From: Bacteroidota bacterium
GTDB taxonomy: Bacteria > Bacteroidota > Bacteroidia > Chitinophagales > Saprospiraceae
Length of the DNA: 47,384 bases
Assembly (NCBI GenBank): GCA_017857395.1
Contig: JAFMDF010000037.1
Span: forward strand, 1 to 47,384
Reading direction: 5' to 3'
The notes under the pieces: model-generated
The model's database searches: none
What the model was told of the DNA's origin: nothing
The model's input: only the letters and a program-made list of their open reading frames with translations
Position numbers and translations under genes: made by a program
Shown: positions 1 to 8,618 of the stretch, one piece after another
Numbering within the stretch: the stretch's first letter is position 1
Layout of the letters: each line of letters begins with the position of its first letter

Positions 1-536
1 GCAATTTTTGGGAGAATCTCTTTTTATTCTCAACTGGTTAGATAAACTTGTCCTATTTTTTTTAAGATATTTAGGTTAAAAACCTAATAAATATTGGTTT
101 GAAGATGAAATCTTCAAACATCGGCACCATCGTAAATAACTGATTATCAGCATCATTTTTCTTAGCCTGACGGCTATGGTTACAAACTTCGACCATCGAA
201 CTGTGCCGATATTCGAAGATTGTATCTTCGAATCGGTATTTTTTAAGTCTTTGACTTGAGAAGAACAAACTAACATTTCTGCCCTTGATTTAATTACGAC
301 TCCTTTTTTACAGAGCAATTTCTAAAAAATATTCGACCTAAAATTACAAAGGAAGATGATGTTCGCTATAAAGAGAAAATTGATAATTTGTATAGCGAAT
401 ATAAGTAGGACATTTGCAGTCGCAGTAGGCAGTAAAGTTTCGATACTATGCGCTTTCCCATAAACTTATTATATTTACCGCTGTTTTAAAGAACAGTACT
501 CAAAATTACTTTATAAACCTTAAAATTTAACAAAAT
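1..536. other. Gene-free region with paired hairpins
   Basis: No convincing gene lies here; the two overlapping minus-strand reading frames follow hairpin DNA and resemble no protein I know. The stretch holds an inverted set of short hairpins (71-257, listed separately). Further right is a 9-bp inverted repeat, TTCGCTATA (362-370) against TATAGCGAA (391-399), about 140 bases before the superoxide dismutase start, which could be an operator. A TATATTTA box at 470-477 is a weak match to the Bacteroidota -7 box. Confidence 0.6.
71..257. repeat. Symmetric set of tri-nucleotide-loop hairpins
   Basis: Four hairpins with three-base loops are arranged as a mirror image. Left: TTAGGTT-AAA-AACCTAA (71-87), then arms 97-106/110-119 (GTTTGAAGAT). 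Right: arms 211-220/224-233 (ATTCGAAGAT), then AAGTC-TTT-GACTT (245-257). ATCGGCAC (120-127) and GTGCCGAT (203-210) form an inner inverted repeat, and a small TAGCC/GGCTA hairpin lies between. Base changes between the two main hairpins keep pairing intact. This resembles a REP/MITE-like unit or hairpin ends used by single-strand transposases; no transposase is present. Confidence 0.6.
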
Positions 537-1166
537 ATGGCTTTTGAATTGCCCGCATTACCTTACGGATATGATGCTTTAGAACCTAATATTGATGCAA
601 GAACGATGGAAATTCACCACGGAAAGCACCATAACGGATATACCAATAAATTAAACGCTGCTATTGCTGGAACAGATTTAGAAGGCAAGAAAATTGAAGA
701 CATTTTAGCAAATGTTTCTCAATATTCTGCTGGTGTCAGAAATAACGGTGGTGGTTTTTACAACCACTCTTTGTTTTGGACTAGTATGTCTCCAGACGGA
801 GGAGGGGAGCCTTCTGACAGAATGAATATCAAGAAAGCAATCGATAGAGATTTTGGTTCTTTTGAGAACTTCAAAAAGGAATTTGCAGCAGCAGCAGGAA
901 CTCGTTTCGGTTCTGGTTGGGCTTGGTTATGCACAGATAGCAATGATAAATTATTTATCTGTTCAACTCCTAATCAAGATAATCCATTAATGGATGTTGT
1001 GCCAGAAGACGGTACGCCAGTTTTAGGTTTGGATGTTTGGGAACATGCTTACTATTTGAACTACCAAAACAGAAGACCTGATTACATACAAGCTTTCTTT
1101 AATGTAATTGACTGGAAAACAGTTACCGAACGATACAATGATGCCAATCCTGGTGCAATGAAATAA
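537..1166 (+). CDS. sodB: Fe/Mn superoxide dismutase
   Basis: This enzyme converts superoxide to oxygen and hydrogen peroxide in the cytoplasm. The 209-aa length and the whole sequence fit the Fe/Mn SOD family. The four expected metal ligands are visible: H27 in IHHGKHH, H77 in YNHSLFW, and D166 and H170 in [11 protein letters not shown]. There is no signal peptide. The start ATG is preceded by an A-rich run, as usual for Bacteroidota. The metal (Fe or Mn) cannot be decided from sequence alone, so the symbol is by family. It stands alone: nothing is coded to the left within the window, and a terminator candidate lies about 200 bases downstream. Confidence 0.95.
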   Translation: MAFELPALPYGYDALEPNIDARTMEIHHGKHHNGYTNKLNAAIAGTDLEGKKIEDILANVSQYSAGVRNNGGGFYNHSLFWTSMSPDGGGEPSDRMNIKKAIDRDFGSFENFKKEFAAAAGTRFGSGWAWLCTDSNDKLFICSTPNQDNPLMDVVPEDGTPVLGLDVWEHAYYLNYQNRRPDYIQAFFNVIDWKTVTERYNDANPGAMK

Positions 1167-1542
1167 ATTAATTACAGGATAACAGAATTATGCAAGATTT
1201 TACAGGATTTAATATCTATCTATGTTATCTTATAATTTTGTTGGTTTTAAGAAATAAAGAGGATTGATTTTTATAGGGGTATTCGGATGAAATATCATCC
1301 TGTGAACCTTGAAGAATCCAGTCATCTTGTAAATGCTTTTTTTTATTTTTTTTTTTTTACTTTTGGAAGCTCAATGTTCTGCATTGGGCTTTTTTATTTA
1401 CAGGAAGACTCCCCATAGCTATCGGGATTGCAGGGTTTACGAGATTAATTAGTTTTATACTAATTTCCTAAATTCTTTGTTCCTATGCTATAGAATAGCT
1501 CCATCCTGTAAATCCTAAATAATCATGTCATCCTGTAAAATT
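1167..1542. repeat. Three copies of an ATCCTGTAAATCCT-type repeat
   Basis: The intergenic stretch between sodB and the hexosaminidase holds three related ~40-base units: an inverted copy at about 1171-1210 and direct copies at 1296-1335 and 1502-1541. Each contains two CATCCTGTAAA-like motifs about 25 bases apart. The last copy ends at the true start codon of the next gene and supplies a false upstream ATG. Between the copies are a long T-run (1337-1359) and a terminator hairpin. I believe similar CCTGTAAATCC repeats are spread through other Bacteroidota genomes, but I could not check this. Confidence 0.65.
1367..1401 (+). terminator. Rho-independent terminator
   Basis: A 10-bp stem, AAGCTCAATG with CATTGGGCTT (one G-T pair), has a 5-base loop and is followed by a T-rich tract. 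It probably ends the sodB transcript, though it lies about 200 bases after the stop codon. Confidence 0.7.
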
Positions 1543-4176
1543 ATGCGATTAACCAAAATCTTCTTTCTATTATTAGTAACAGTCCTTTTAACTGATTGTC
1601 AACCTGATACGAGTCAATCAACAAAAATTACTTCCGAGGCTCAAGCCATAGCCGTGACCTGGAAATTAGTGAAAAATGATATAGATGAATCGGGTAATAA
1701 TTTTCAATTTGCCACCTTTACCCTAGAAAATGAAGGAAAAACGGCTTTGACGAATAATTGGACACTTTATTTTAGTCAACTAAATGGGCCTATTACAGGA
1801 AAGACGGAAACAGGTAATGTTGAATTTACCCATATTAATGGCGATTTTTATAAGTTAGCGCCAAGCGAAAATTTTAATTTACCAGTTGGAGAGAAGGTAA
1901 TTATTCAATATAAGGGCGCTTATTGGGCAACTAAAAGTAGTGATGGGCCCATCGGTTTATATGCCGTTTATACAAAGGAAGATGGAACAGAAACCGAACC
2001 ACAACCTATCAAAGATTATATCATTGCGCCTTTTATTGCCGACGAACAATTACACCGAGCACCAACGGATAAATTTCCAATTCCTACCAATCAATATCGC
2101 TATAATCAAAATGCTAAACTAACAAAATTACCACAGACGGATTTATTGCCAGTCATTCCAACGCCTGTAAAGGTTAGTAAGGGGGAAGGAATGTTAGACC
2201 TAAATAATGATTTTGTCATCAACTATTTTGGGGATTTAAAAGGAGAAGCGGATTATTTGATGGCTGAATTAGAAGGACTAGGCTTAAATTTAAAAACTTT
2301 TGATGGTGGAGCAATGGGTAATAAAAGTATTGCCCTCTCTATTGTTTCGACGCCAATTGCAAGCAAAAAGACAGAAGCTTACCGATTGAAGGTAGACTCA
2401 GAAAAGGAGATGATTACAATTGAAGGAACAGATGCCGCAGGTGTTTTTTATGGTCTGCAAAGTTTGTTAGCCTTAATCCCCAATGATGCTTATAAACAAA
2501 AAAATGGGACTATCACTTTCGATGAATTAACCATCGAAGATGCGCCAAGATTTGAATATAGAGGCTTGATGTTAGATGTCGCTAGAAATTTTCATTCCAA
2601 GAAATTGGTTAAAAAATTACTAGATTTAATGGGGAGTTATAAGCTCAATAAATTTCATTTTCATATTACAGATGATGAAGGTTGGCGCTTAGAAATACCA
2701 GGTTTGCCAGAATTGACAGAAATAGGGTCAAAGCGTGGACACACCTTAGATGAAAGTGACCGTTTACAGCCTTCTTATGGTTCAGGTCCTTCCACCGAAG
2801 CGATTGGTTATTCAGGTTCGGGCTATTTTACAACCGAAGAGTATATTGAAATAATAAAATATGCAGGGGAAAGACATATTGAAGTAATTCCAGAAATTGA
2901 TTTACCTGGGCATGCGAGAGCAGCCATTATTTCGATGAATGCGAGACACAAAAGGCTAATGGCAGCAGGTAAAACGGAGGAAGCTAACCAATATTTATTA
3001 AATGACCCCAATGATGCTTCCCAATATCGAACTGCCCAAAATTATAACGATAATGTTGTCAATGTTTGCCGACCGTCTACTTATGCGTTTATTGAAAAAG
3101 TAGTAGACGAAGTAATTGAGTTGCATAAAAAGGCAGGTGTTAAGTTAACGTCTATTCATACAGGAGGGGATGAGGTACCAAAAGGCGCATGGCAAAAATC
3201 ACCAATATGTAAAGAATTAGTTGCTAATAACCCAAAAGTTGAAAGCGATGAAATTGGTATGACCAATTACTTCCTTAAAAATATAAATAGCATATTTGAA
3301 GAACGAAATTTGATAGTAGCAGGTTGGGAAGAAATTGCCTTAAAACTAGCAGGCCATGGCGCTCCTCGTCGCCCAAATCCCGAATTTGTGAATAATAATT
3401 TTGTACCGTATATATGGAACTCTATTTTTGGTTGGGGCGGAGAAGACATTGCGTATCAATTGGCGAATTTAGGCTATAAAGTAGTCTTGTGTAATGCCTC
3501 TAATTTATATTTCGATTTGGCTTATGACAAAGACCCAGAAAATGCAGGATTATATTGGGCGGGGTATGTGAATACTAGAACCGCTTATGATTTTGTGCCT
3601 TTTGATTTATTTAAAACCGCAGAAATGGGAAGATATGGGGAGAAATTAGATAGAAAAGCAATGGCAGCAGGCAAGACAAAATTAAACCCCAAAGCGCAAG
3701 AAAATGTCATAGGCATTCAAGGACAATTATGGAGTGAAGTTTTGGTTGCCCCTGAAAGATTAGAGTCAGCCACTTTTCCAAAATTATTAGGCTTAGCAGA
3801 AAGAGCTTGGGCAGTCCAACCAACTTGGGCAACCAATCCTGATGAAACCCAACGATTTGCCAATTTAGGCAAAGATTGGAATCAATTTACCAATACCATC
3901 GGTCAAAAAGAAATGACTCGTTTAGATTATTTGACTGGTGGAGTAGGGTATTACATCCCACCTGCTGGAGCTAAAATTGAAGCAGGAAAATTATATGCCA
4001 ATACGGGTTTTCCTGGCTTATCTATCCGTTATACTTTAGATGGAAGCGAACCAACAGAACAGTCTTTAGAATATACTGAACCAGTAGAAGTGGCTGGAGA
4101 TGTTCGATTAAAAGTATTTAGCGGCGGTGGCAATGCTAGTCGCTCGGTTTTAGTGAAGAAAGAATTGGTGGATTAA
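1543..4176 (+). CDS. GH20 beta-N-acetylhexosaminidase lipoprotein
   Basis: This glycoside hydrolase family 20 enzyme removes terminal N-acetylhexosamine from chitin fragments or glycoconjugates. Order of parts: lipoprotein signal (MRLTKIFFLLLVTVLLTDC, lipid on C19), a chitobiase/CHB_HEX-type N-terminal beta domain, a GH20b domain (~residues 200-325), the catalytic barrel starting near YRGLMLDVARNFHSK, and a short chitobiase-C-terminal-like domain. The Asp-Glu catalytic pair is in HTGGDEVPKG (D543-E544). I start at 1543, not 1525: the upstream ATG lies inside an interspersed repeat and would put six unrelated residues before a good lipoprotein signal. Length (877 aa) fits chitobiase-type GH20. 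The stop is followed immediately by a 65-bp dyad. Confidence 0.93.
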   Translation: MRLTKIFFLLLVTVLLTDCQPDTSQSTKITSEAQAIAVTWKLVKNDIDESGNNFQFATFTLENEGKTALTNNWTLYFSQLNGPITGKTETGNVEFTHINGDFYKLAPSENFNLPVGEKVIIQYKGAYWATKSSDGPIGLYAVYTKEDGTETEPQPIKDYIIAPFIADEQLHRAPTDKFPIPTNQYRYNQNAKLTKLPQTDLLPVIPTPVKVSKGEGMLDLNNDFVINYFGDLKGEADYLMAELEGLGLNLKTFDGGAMGNKSIALSIVSTPIASKKTEAYRLKVDSEKEMITIEGTDAAGVFYGLQSLLALIPNDAYKQKNGTITFDELTIEDAPRFEYRGLMLDVARNFHSKKLVKKLLDLMGSYKLNKFHFHITDDEGWRLEIPGLPELTEIGSKRGHTLDESDRLQPSYGSGPSTEAIGYSGSGYFTTEEYIEIIKYAGERHIEVIPEIDLPGHARAAIISMNARHKRLMAAGKTEEANQYLLNDPNDASQYRTAQNYNDNVVNVCRPSTYAFIEKVVDEVIELHKKAGVKLTSIHTGGDEVPKGAWQKSPICKELVANNPKVESDEIGMTNYFLKNINSIFEERNLIVAGWEEIALKLAGHGAPRRPNPEFVNNNFVPYIWNSIFGWGGEDIAYQLANLGYKVVLCNASNLYFDLAYDKDPENAGLYWAGYVNTRTAYDFVPFDLFKTAEMGRYGEKLDRKAMAAGKTKLNPKAQENVIGIQGQLWSEVLVAPERLESATFPKLLGLAERAWAVQPTWATNPDETQRFANLGKDWNQFTNTIGQKEMTRLDYLTGGVGYYIPPAGAKIEAGKLYANTGFPGLSIRYTLDGSEPTEQSLEYTEPVEVAGDVRLKVFSGGGNASRSVLVKKELVD

Positions 4177-4241
4177 TTGGATGGTTGACTTCAGTCAACG
4201 GGTCGTCTTAAGAGACTGGTTGACTGAAGTCAACCATCCAA
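4177..4241. repeat. 23-bp-arm dyad between two stop codons
   Basis: Perfect 23-bp inverted arms (4177-4199 and 4219-4241) are separated by 19 bases. Each arm itself contains a small hairpin, GTTGACT-TC-AGTCAAC. The dyad begins at the first base after the hexosaminidase TAA (4174-4176) and ends at the last base before the stop of the minus-strand gene remnant (CTA at 4242-4244). It could work as a bidirectional terminator, and it has the same architecture as the dyads at 4694-4758 and 18021-18081. Confidence 0.85.
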
Positions 4242-4693
4242 CTAATAACTAAAGCTCAGTTTCAAACCCCAAGCCACATTATCCGTAAAAGTTTCATTTT
4301 GATAAGGCCCATATCTATAATGCATACCTAACTCAACGCCAACATACGCCATGTTCATTAGAGGTTTTCGGATTAAATTTGATATTATTAAACCAGCTTC
4401 AAAATATCCCTTTTTAAGTGTTGTAAAGAAATATCTTGATGTAGTTGGGGCTGTTTTAAATCTCCAAATGCTAAATTGTGCTCAAAGATGATTTTGGGTT
4501 GAAATTTGTTCTTTTTTAATAATAAAGTACCAAAATCTTGGTGAAAGAAAAAATGTATAAATCTATCTGAAATAAATTCATAAAATTCCATTGTTTGAAA
4601 GCCTTGACTAAGACTAAATGCAGTTCCGTTTATTATAGAACGAGCTATTAGAAGTGTTCTTTCAGATTCGCTTAATTTAACACAAATAAAACC
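4242..4693 (-). pseudogene. 3' remnant of outer-membrane beta-barrel gene (DUF5686-like)
   Basis: About 150 codons of the 3' end of a gene are readable on the minus strand. The 5' part reads LSESERTLLIAR, then SLSQGFQTMEFYEF, FFHQDFGTLLL and KIIFEHNLAFGDL. The 3' part reads KKGYFEAGLIISNL, MAYVGVELGMHYRYGPY and, at the end, NVAWGLKLSFSY, a typical barrel-closing strand. The two parts are in different frames; the shift maps to a run of five A (plus-strand T at 4411-4415), where one extra A would restore the frame. The 5' end stops at the edge of the dyad at 4694. The pattern resembles the C-terminal barrel of DUF5686/carboxypeptidase-regulatory-like proteins, which are normally several hundred residues longer. 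Family assignment is from memory and moderate; the truncation and frameshift are seen directly. Confidence 0.7.
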
Positions 4694-4758
4694 GTAGCTT
4701 GGACATTCTTGTCCGAGTATATCACGTTATGCTGCTCGGACAAGAATGTCCAAGTTAC
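4694..4758. repeat. Dyad of TAGCTTGG..CCGAG units
   Basis: 24-base inverted arms (4694-4717 and 4735-4758) differ at one position and are separated by 17 bases. Each arm contains a small hairpin, GGACA-TTCT-TGTCC. The outer TAGCTTGG and inner CCGAG match the units at 18021-18081, 20023-20046 and 31277-31297, although the central part differs. This copy abuts the broken 5' end of the barrel remnant. Confidence 0.8.
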
Positions 4759-4804
4759 AAACGATATTTTGAGATAACCATCGTCAGAATGACCTCTTTT
4801 TCGT

Positions 4805-4812
4805 TATTTTTG
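4805..4812 (+). promoter_or_regulatory. Candidate -7 box TATTTTTG
   Basis: This matches the Bacteroidota -7 consensus TAnnTTTG and lies 15 bases before the methyltransferase ATG, which would leave a very short leader. No good -33 TTG is found 19-21 bases upstream, so support is limited. Confidence 0.35.
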
Positions 4813-4826
4813 CCTAAAATTGAAGC

Positions 4827-5447
4827 ATGCAGCAAAAACTAAAGCTAATAACCCAACTAGGAAGAATTGACGTCTATTTACTCGATCAACTAATGAAAGG
4901 TCGCATTCATCCCAATATGCGTATCTTAGATGCAGGTTTTGGACATGGCCGAAATGCTCAATATTTTATTGAAAATGATTTTGATATTTGGGGGGTAGAC
5001 CGAAAGGAGGAATTAACCCACTTTATCAATGCGCAAATAGATATATGGAATCCAACCTACGATAAAAGTAAATTCAAAATTGCTGGTTTAGAAACGATTC
5101 CTTTTCCAGACAATCATTTCGATTTTATTATCAGCTGTGCCGTCTTCCATTTTGCGGAAAGCAGAACTCATTTTATTCAATTATTTGAAGAAACGATTCG
5201 GGTTTTAAAAACAGGCGGTATTTTTTGGTTTAGAATGACGACGAAGCATACGTTGGAAATGCATGCACAACATTTGCACGATGATATTTATGCTTTACCA
5301 GATGGTTCGACTCGGTATTTATTGGATTTAGACGTTTTGCGGGAGTTAATGGAAAAATATCATTTGACTTTTGTTGACCCTTTTAAAACGATCAATGTGG
5401 CAGATTTGAGGACGATGTGTGTGGGGGTGTTGCAGAAGAGGAGTTGA
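4827..5447 (+). CDS. Class I SAM-dependent methyltransferase
   Basis: A 206-aa methyltransferase with a Rossmann fold. Motif I is ILDAGFGHGRNAQYF (~residues 32-46), followed by the acidic end of strand 2 in GVDRKEE. Later motifs are FPDNHFDFIISCAVFHF and IRVLKTGGIFWFRM, typical of the Methyltransf_11/25 families. The substrate cannot be told. It resembles small TehB/UbiE-like enzymes, but nothing nearby indicates tellurite resistance or quinone synthesis. It stands alone between a gene remnant and a convergent peptidase gene. There is no signal peptide, so it is cytoplasmic. Confidence 0.85.
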   Translation: MQQKLKLITQLGRIDVYLLDQLMKGRIHPNMRILDAGFGHGRNAQYFIENDFDIWGVDRKEELTHFINAQIDIWNPTYDKSKFKIAGLETIPFPDNHFDFIISCAVFHFAESRTHFIQLFEETIRVLKTGGIFWFRMTTKHTLEMHAQHLHDDIYALPDGSTRYLLDLDVLRELMEKYHLTFVDPFKTINVADLRTMCVGVLQKRS

Positions 5448-5478
5448 ACGTCTTTGAGAGAGGGCAATCAGAAATCAT

Positions 5479-5536
5479 ACATCATACATCATAAATCCGT
5501 CACGTAAAAACTAGACGGATTTATGATGTATGATGT
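5479..5536. repeat. Perfect 23-bp-arm dyad between convergent genes
   Basis: Arms 5479-5501 and 5514-5536 are perfect inverted repeats separated by 12 bases. The arm consists of CATACATCATA-type repeats followed by AATCCGTC. It lies between the methyltransferase stop (5447) and the oligopeptidase B stop (5574) and could end both transcripts, although it lacks a strong T-tract. A weaker continuation (AATCAT/ATGATT) flanks both arms. Confidence 0.75.
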
Positions 5537-5573
5537 AAGATTTATGATTTTGGAGCCCTTACTCATCCTATTC

Positions 5574-7631
5574 CTACTCCGTAATCCCCACCAAATCCAA
5601 TATAAAAGCATATTCCATAGCCGTTTCTTTAAAGCGTTCAAAACGCCCAGAAGCGCCACCATGCCCCGTTTTCATATTCGTATAAAGCAACAATTGTTTT
5701 TTTCCTTTTCTCAAGTCTCTTAATTTAGCGACCCATTTAGCAGGTTCCCAATATTGTACTTGGGAATCATGCAATCCAGTCGTCACTAGTAGATTGGGAT
5801 AAGCCTGTGCGGTTACATTATCATAAGGAGAATAAGATTTAATGTAATCATAGTATTCTTTGTTTTTTGGATTCCCCCATTCATTAAATTCGCCTGTTGT
5901 CAATGGAATAGTTTCATCGAGCATAGTGGTTACAACATCCACAAATGGAACTGCGGCAATGACGCCTTTCCAAAGTTCTGGACGCTGGTTGATAATCACC
6001 CCCATCAGAAGACCGCCTGCACTTCCGCCCATCGCAAATAAGCGCTTTTGACGGGTATAATTTTTAGCCAATAAGAACTCTGCACAATCAATGAAATCAT
6101 TGAAGGTGTTTTTCTTTTTAAGCATTTTCCCATCATCATACCAATGCCGTCCCATTTCTTCGCCACCTCGAATATGTGCAATGGCATAAACAAAACCTCT
6201 ATCCAATAAACTTAGCCGAACAGAACTAAAATAAGGCTCCATAGAATGTCCATAAGAACCATAAGCATACAACATGAGTGGAGACTTTCCATTCCGTTTA
6301 AATCCTTTTCTATAGACAATAGAAACGGGCACTTTTACGCCATCTCTTGCCGTAACAAATTGTCTTTCAGATTTATAATTATTGGAATCAAAATCACCCA
6401 GCACTTCCTGCTGTTTAAGCAAAGTCAATTCCTTGGTGACCATATTATAATCGAAATAGGAATTGGGCGTCGTCATGGAAGTAAAGCCAACTCGTACTAG
6501 ATCGGTATCTAGGACATAATTAGTAGAAGTGGATGCCATAAAGGCTTCTTGACCGAAATCTATATAATGTTCTGCGGTGCCAGCCCAAGGTTTGATGCGG
6601 ATTTGAGAAATACCATTAATCCGTTCAGATAAGACTAAATAATCTTTAAAAATGTCCATGCCTTCCAATAAGACATCACTTCTGTTAGGAATGATTTCTG
6701 TCCAATTTTCTTTTGTGGTAGCCAATTCCGACGTTTCCATTAATCGGAAATTCTTAGCATCTAAATTGGTATGCACATAGAATTTATCACCAAAATGGTC
6801 AATACTATATTCGTGTTTATCTTCTCTTTTTTGGAAAATTCGGAATTCGCCATCTGGATTATCCGCTTCTAGAATTCGATATTCTGTAGAAATAGTCATC
6901 GCTGCTACAATGACTAAATATTTTTTAGACTTAGTTTTATAAATACCTGTTCTAAACGTTTCATCTGCTTCGTGATAAATTTCTACATCTTCACTTGCTG
7001 GTGTTCCTAGTTTATGTTTGAAAATTTTGAAGGGTCTTAAGGATTCATCTTTTCGAGTATAAAAAATGGTTTTATTATCATTTGCCCAAATAGCAGAGCC
7101 AGTTGTGTTTTCTATACGGTCTGTTAAATATTCCCCTGTAGCTAAATTTTTAAAACGAAGCGTATAAATTCTACGACTGACGGTATCTTCCCCAAAAGCT
7201 AATAATTGATTATTAGTACTGACACTTGTTCCACCAACAGCATAATAGTCGAAATCTTTTGCTAGTTCATTAACATTTAGCATGATTTCCTCCTGTGCTT
7301 CTAAGGTCTCTTTTTTTCTAGCGTGAATGGGATATTCTTTTCCTTCTTCATAGCGAGTGAAATAAAAATAACCGTCTTTTTTATATGGAACAGACATGTC
7401 CGTTTGCTTAATTCTTCCAACTATTTCCTTGAAAAGAGATGCCTGAAAATCGGTTGTATGTGCCATTACGCCTTCTCGATAAGCATTCTCTGCATTTAGG
7501 TAATCAATGACGTTTTGGTCTTCTTTGTCATTTAACCAATAATAATTATCTATTCTAGTATCTCCATGGATACTTAATGTTTTTGCAATTTTTTTGGCTT
7601 TTGGCGCTTTTATTTTTTTATTGATGGACAT
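5574..7631 (-). CDS. ptrB: Oligopeptidase B (S9A prolyl oligopeptidase family)
   Basis: This serine peptidase cleaves short peptides after basic residues. At 685 aa it has the usual family length. Residues ~1-410 form the beta-propeller cap that restricts access to peptides, and ~415-685 form the alpha/beta hydrolase domain. The catalytic triad is readable: S537 in GGSAGG, D622 in GLHDSQV and H657 in TGHGG. RGGEEMGRHWYDDGK upstream of the serine is characteristic of oligopeptidase B. There is no signal peptide, so it is probably cytoplasmic. It is monocistronic, convergent with the methyltransferase and divergent from the first giant adhesin. Confidence 0.93.
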   Translation of the reverse strand: MSINKKIKAPKAKKIAKTLSIHGDTRIDNYYWLNDKEDQNVIDYLNAENAYREGVMAHTTDFQASLFKEIVGRIKQTDMSVPYKKDGYFYFTRYEEGKEYPIHARKKETLEAQEEIMLNVNELAKDFDYYAVGGTSVSTNNQLLAFGEDTVSRRIYTLRFKNLATGEYLTDRIENTTGSAIWANDNKTIFYTRKDESLRPFKIFKHKLGTPASEDVEIYHEADETFRTGIYKTKSKKYLVIVAAMTISTEYRILEADNPDGEFRIFQKREDKHEYSIDHFGDKFYVHTNLDAKNFRLMETSELATTKENWTEIIPNRSDVLLEGMDIFKDYLVLSERINGISQIRIKPWAGTAEHYIDFGQEAFMASTSTNYVLDTDLVRVGFTSMTTPNSYFDYNMVTKELTLLKQQEVLGDFDSNNYKSERQFVTARDGVKVPVSIVYRKGFKRNGKSPLMLYAYGSYGHSMEPYFSSVRLSLLDRGFVYAIAHIRGGEEMGRHWYDDGKMLKKKNTFNDFIDCAEFLLAKNYTRQKRLFAMGGSAGGLLMGVIINQRPELWKGVIAAVPFVDVVTTMLDETIPLTTGEFNEWGNPKNKEYYDYIKSYSPYDNVTAQAYPNLLVTTGLHDSQVQYWEPAKWVAKLRDLRKGKKQLLLYTNMKTGHGGASGRFERFKETAMEYAFILDLVGITE

Positions 7632-8618
7632 ATATGGCTAGTCTATTTAAAAAATATGAAGTTGCCAAATTATGTATTTTTTGGAGATTTGTTAACTGTA
7701 TGGAAGAAAAAGATTGAGATTCTATATACTATTTTGAATCTGGTTCTTTCGTTATGAAATAACGCTGATTAGAGGTTATATTTGGTTAGAAAAATAAAAA
7801 ATCAAGTAGATTTTAAATTAAGCAGAATGTTATTAAAAAAAGTTTTGTCAAATATATTACATATTTAATAAATAATAAATTGATAAAATACTGACTAGTA
7901 ATCAATTTAAGTATATAGACTAACAGTTATTTAAAAATATAGATAATTATTATTTAAATAATTTTCATTTCTAATAAAAACCCCTTATTTTTGTAGTAAG
8001 CTAACGATATAGCCTACCACAGACTCAACATTTAATTGACATTTTTATTCGTCCATTACTATCCATATTAAAAAATGGCACAGAATTAGTCAATAGATAA
8101 ATCCCCTCACTAGACAGACTAAAGGTTTAAAGAAACAAAAACAAAAAGGAATAAATATCTTTTAACTATTTATTCGGGACTCAATTTTGAACACATCAAT
8201 CAAATTAGGTATAGGTAAACTGTTTTGCACAATTTATTTAGTTGGTAGCTTCCCACTAGTTATTACTTTATAAAAAGACAACTTTCCTATAGGCCTTATT
8301 GAATTTACATCTTTACTTTCCATTGCATACACTTAAAATTCGCTTTAGTTATTGATTGACTGAGGCCTTGTAAATAAATAATTATATCCAAACTATAAGC
8401 TTGTACGGTACAGCCAAATTAGTGCAAACTAAATTAATGCTGTTTGATGCAAGTATTTTTGTTATCTCAAAATTATAGGTAAACTAGCTTATTCGGAATA
8501 AGACTAAAAGTCAGATATTTTAATCGACCTCCTTTTTTGCTATTTACCTTATACGGAATTAATCCCAGTTGAACATAATCCATCGTCAATTTATTTATCC
8601 CAAATTCACGATCCGATT
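7632..8618. other. ~1 kb gene-free leader before giant adhesin
   Basis: This is very AT-rich and no coding sequence is supported. It contains a candidate -7 box at 7986-7993, a perfect palindrome CTTATTCGGAATAAG at 8488-8502, and a related CTTATACGGAAT at 8548-8559. The last two could be paired protein-binding sites. If the promoter is real, the 5' untranslated leader of the adhesin would be over 600 bases. Confidence 0.6.
7986..7993 (+). promoter_or_regulatory. Candidate -7 box TATTTTTG for adhesin
   Basis: Matches TAnnTTTG. A TTTTC at about 7962-7966 stands roughly where a -33 TTTG would be. Transcription from here would give a leader of about 620 bases. Tentative. Confidence 0.35.

Noticed and set aside
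71-318. Two overlapping minus-strand frames
   Set aside because: They are read from hairpin repeat DNA and from each other's alternative frames; no protein-like pattern.
1525-1542. Longer GH20 start at the first ATG
   Set aside because: This ATG is part of an interspersed repeat unit; the ATG at 1543 directly begins a lipoprotein signal.
5523-5723. Plus-strand frame of 66 codons starting in the dyad
   Set aside because: It begins within the inverted repeat and runs antisense to the ptrB 3' end, which is well conserved in its own frame.
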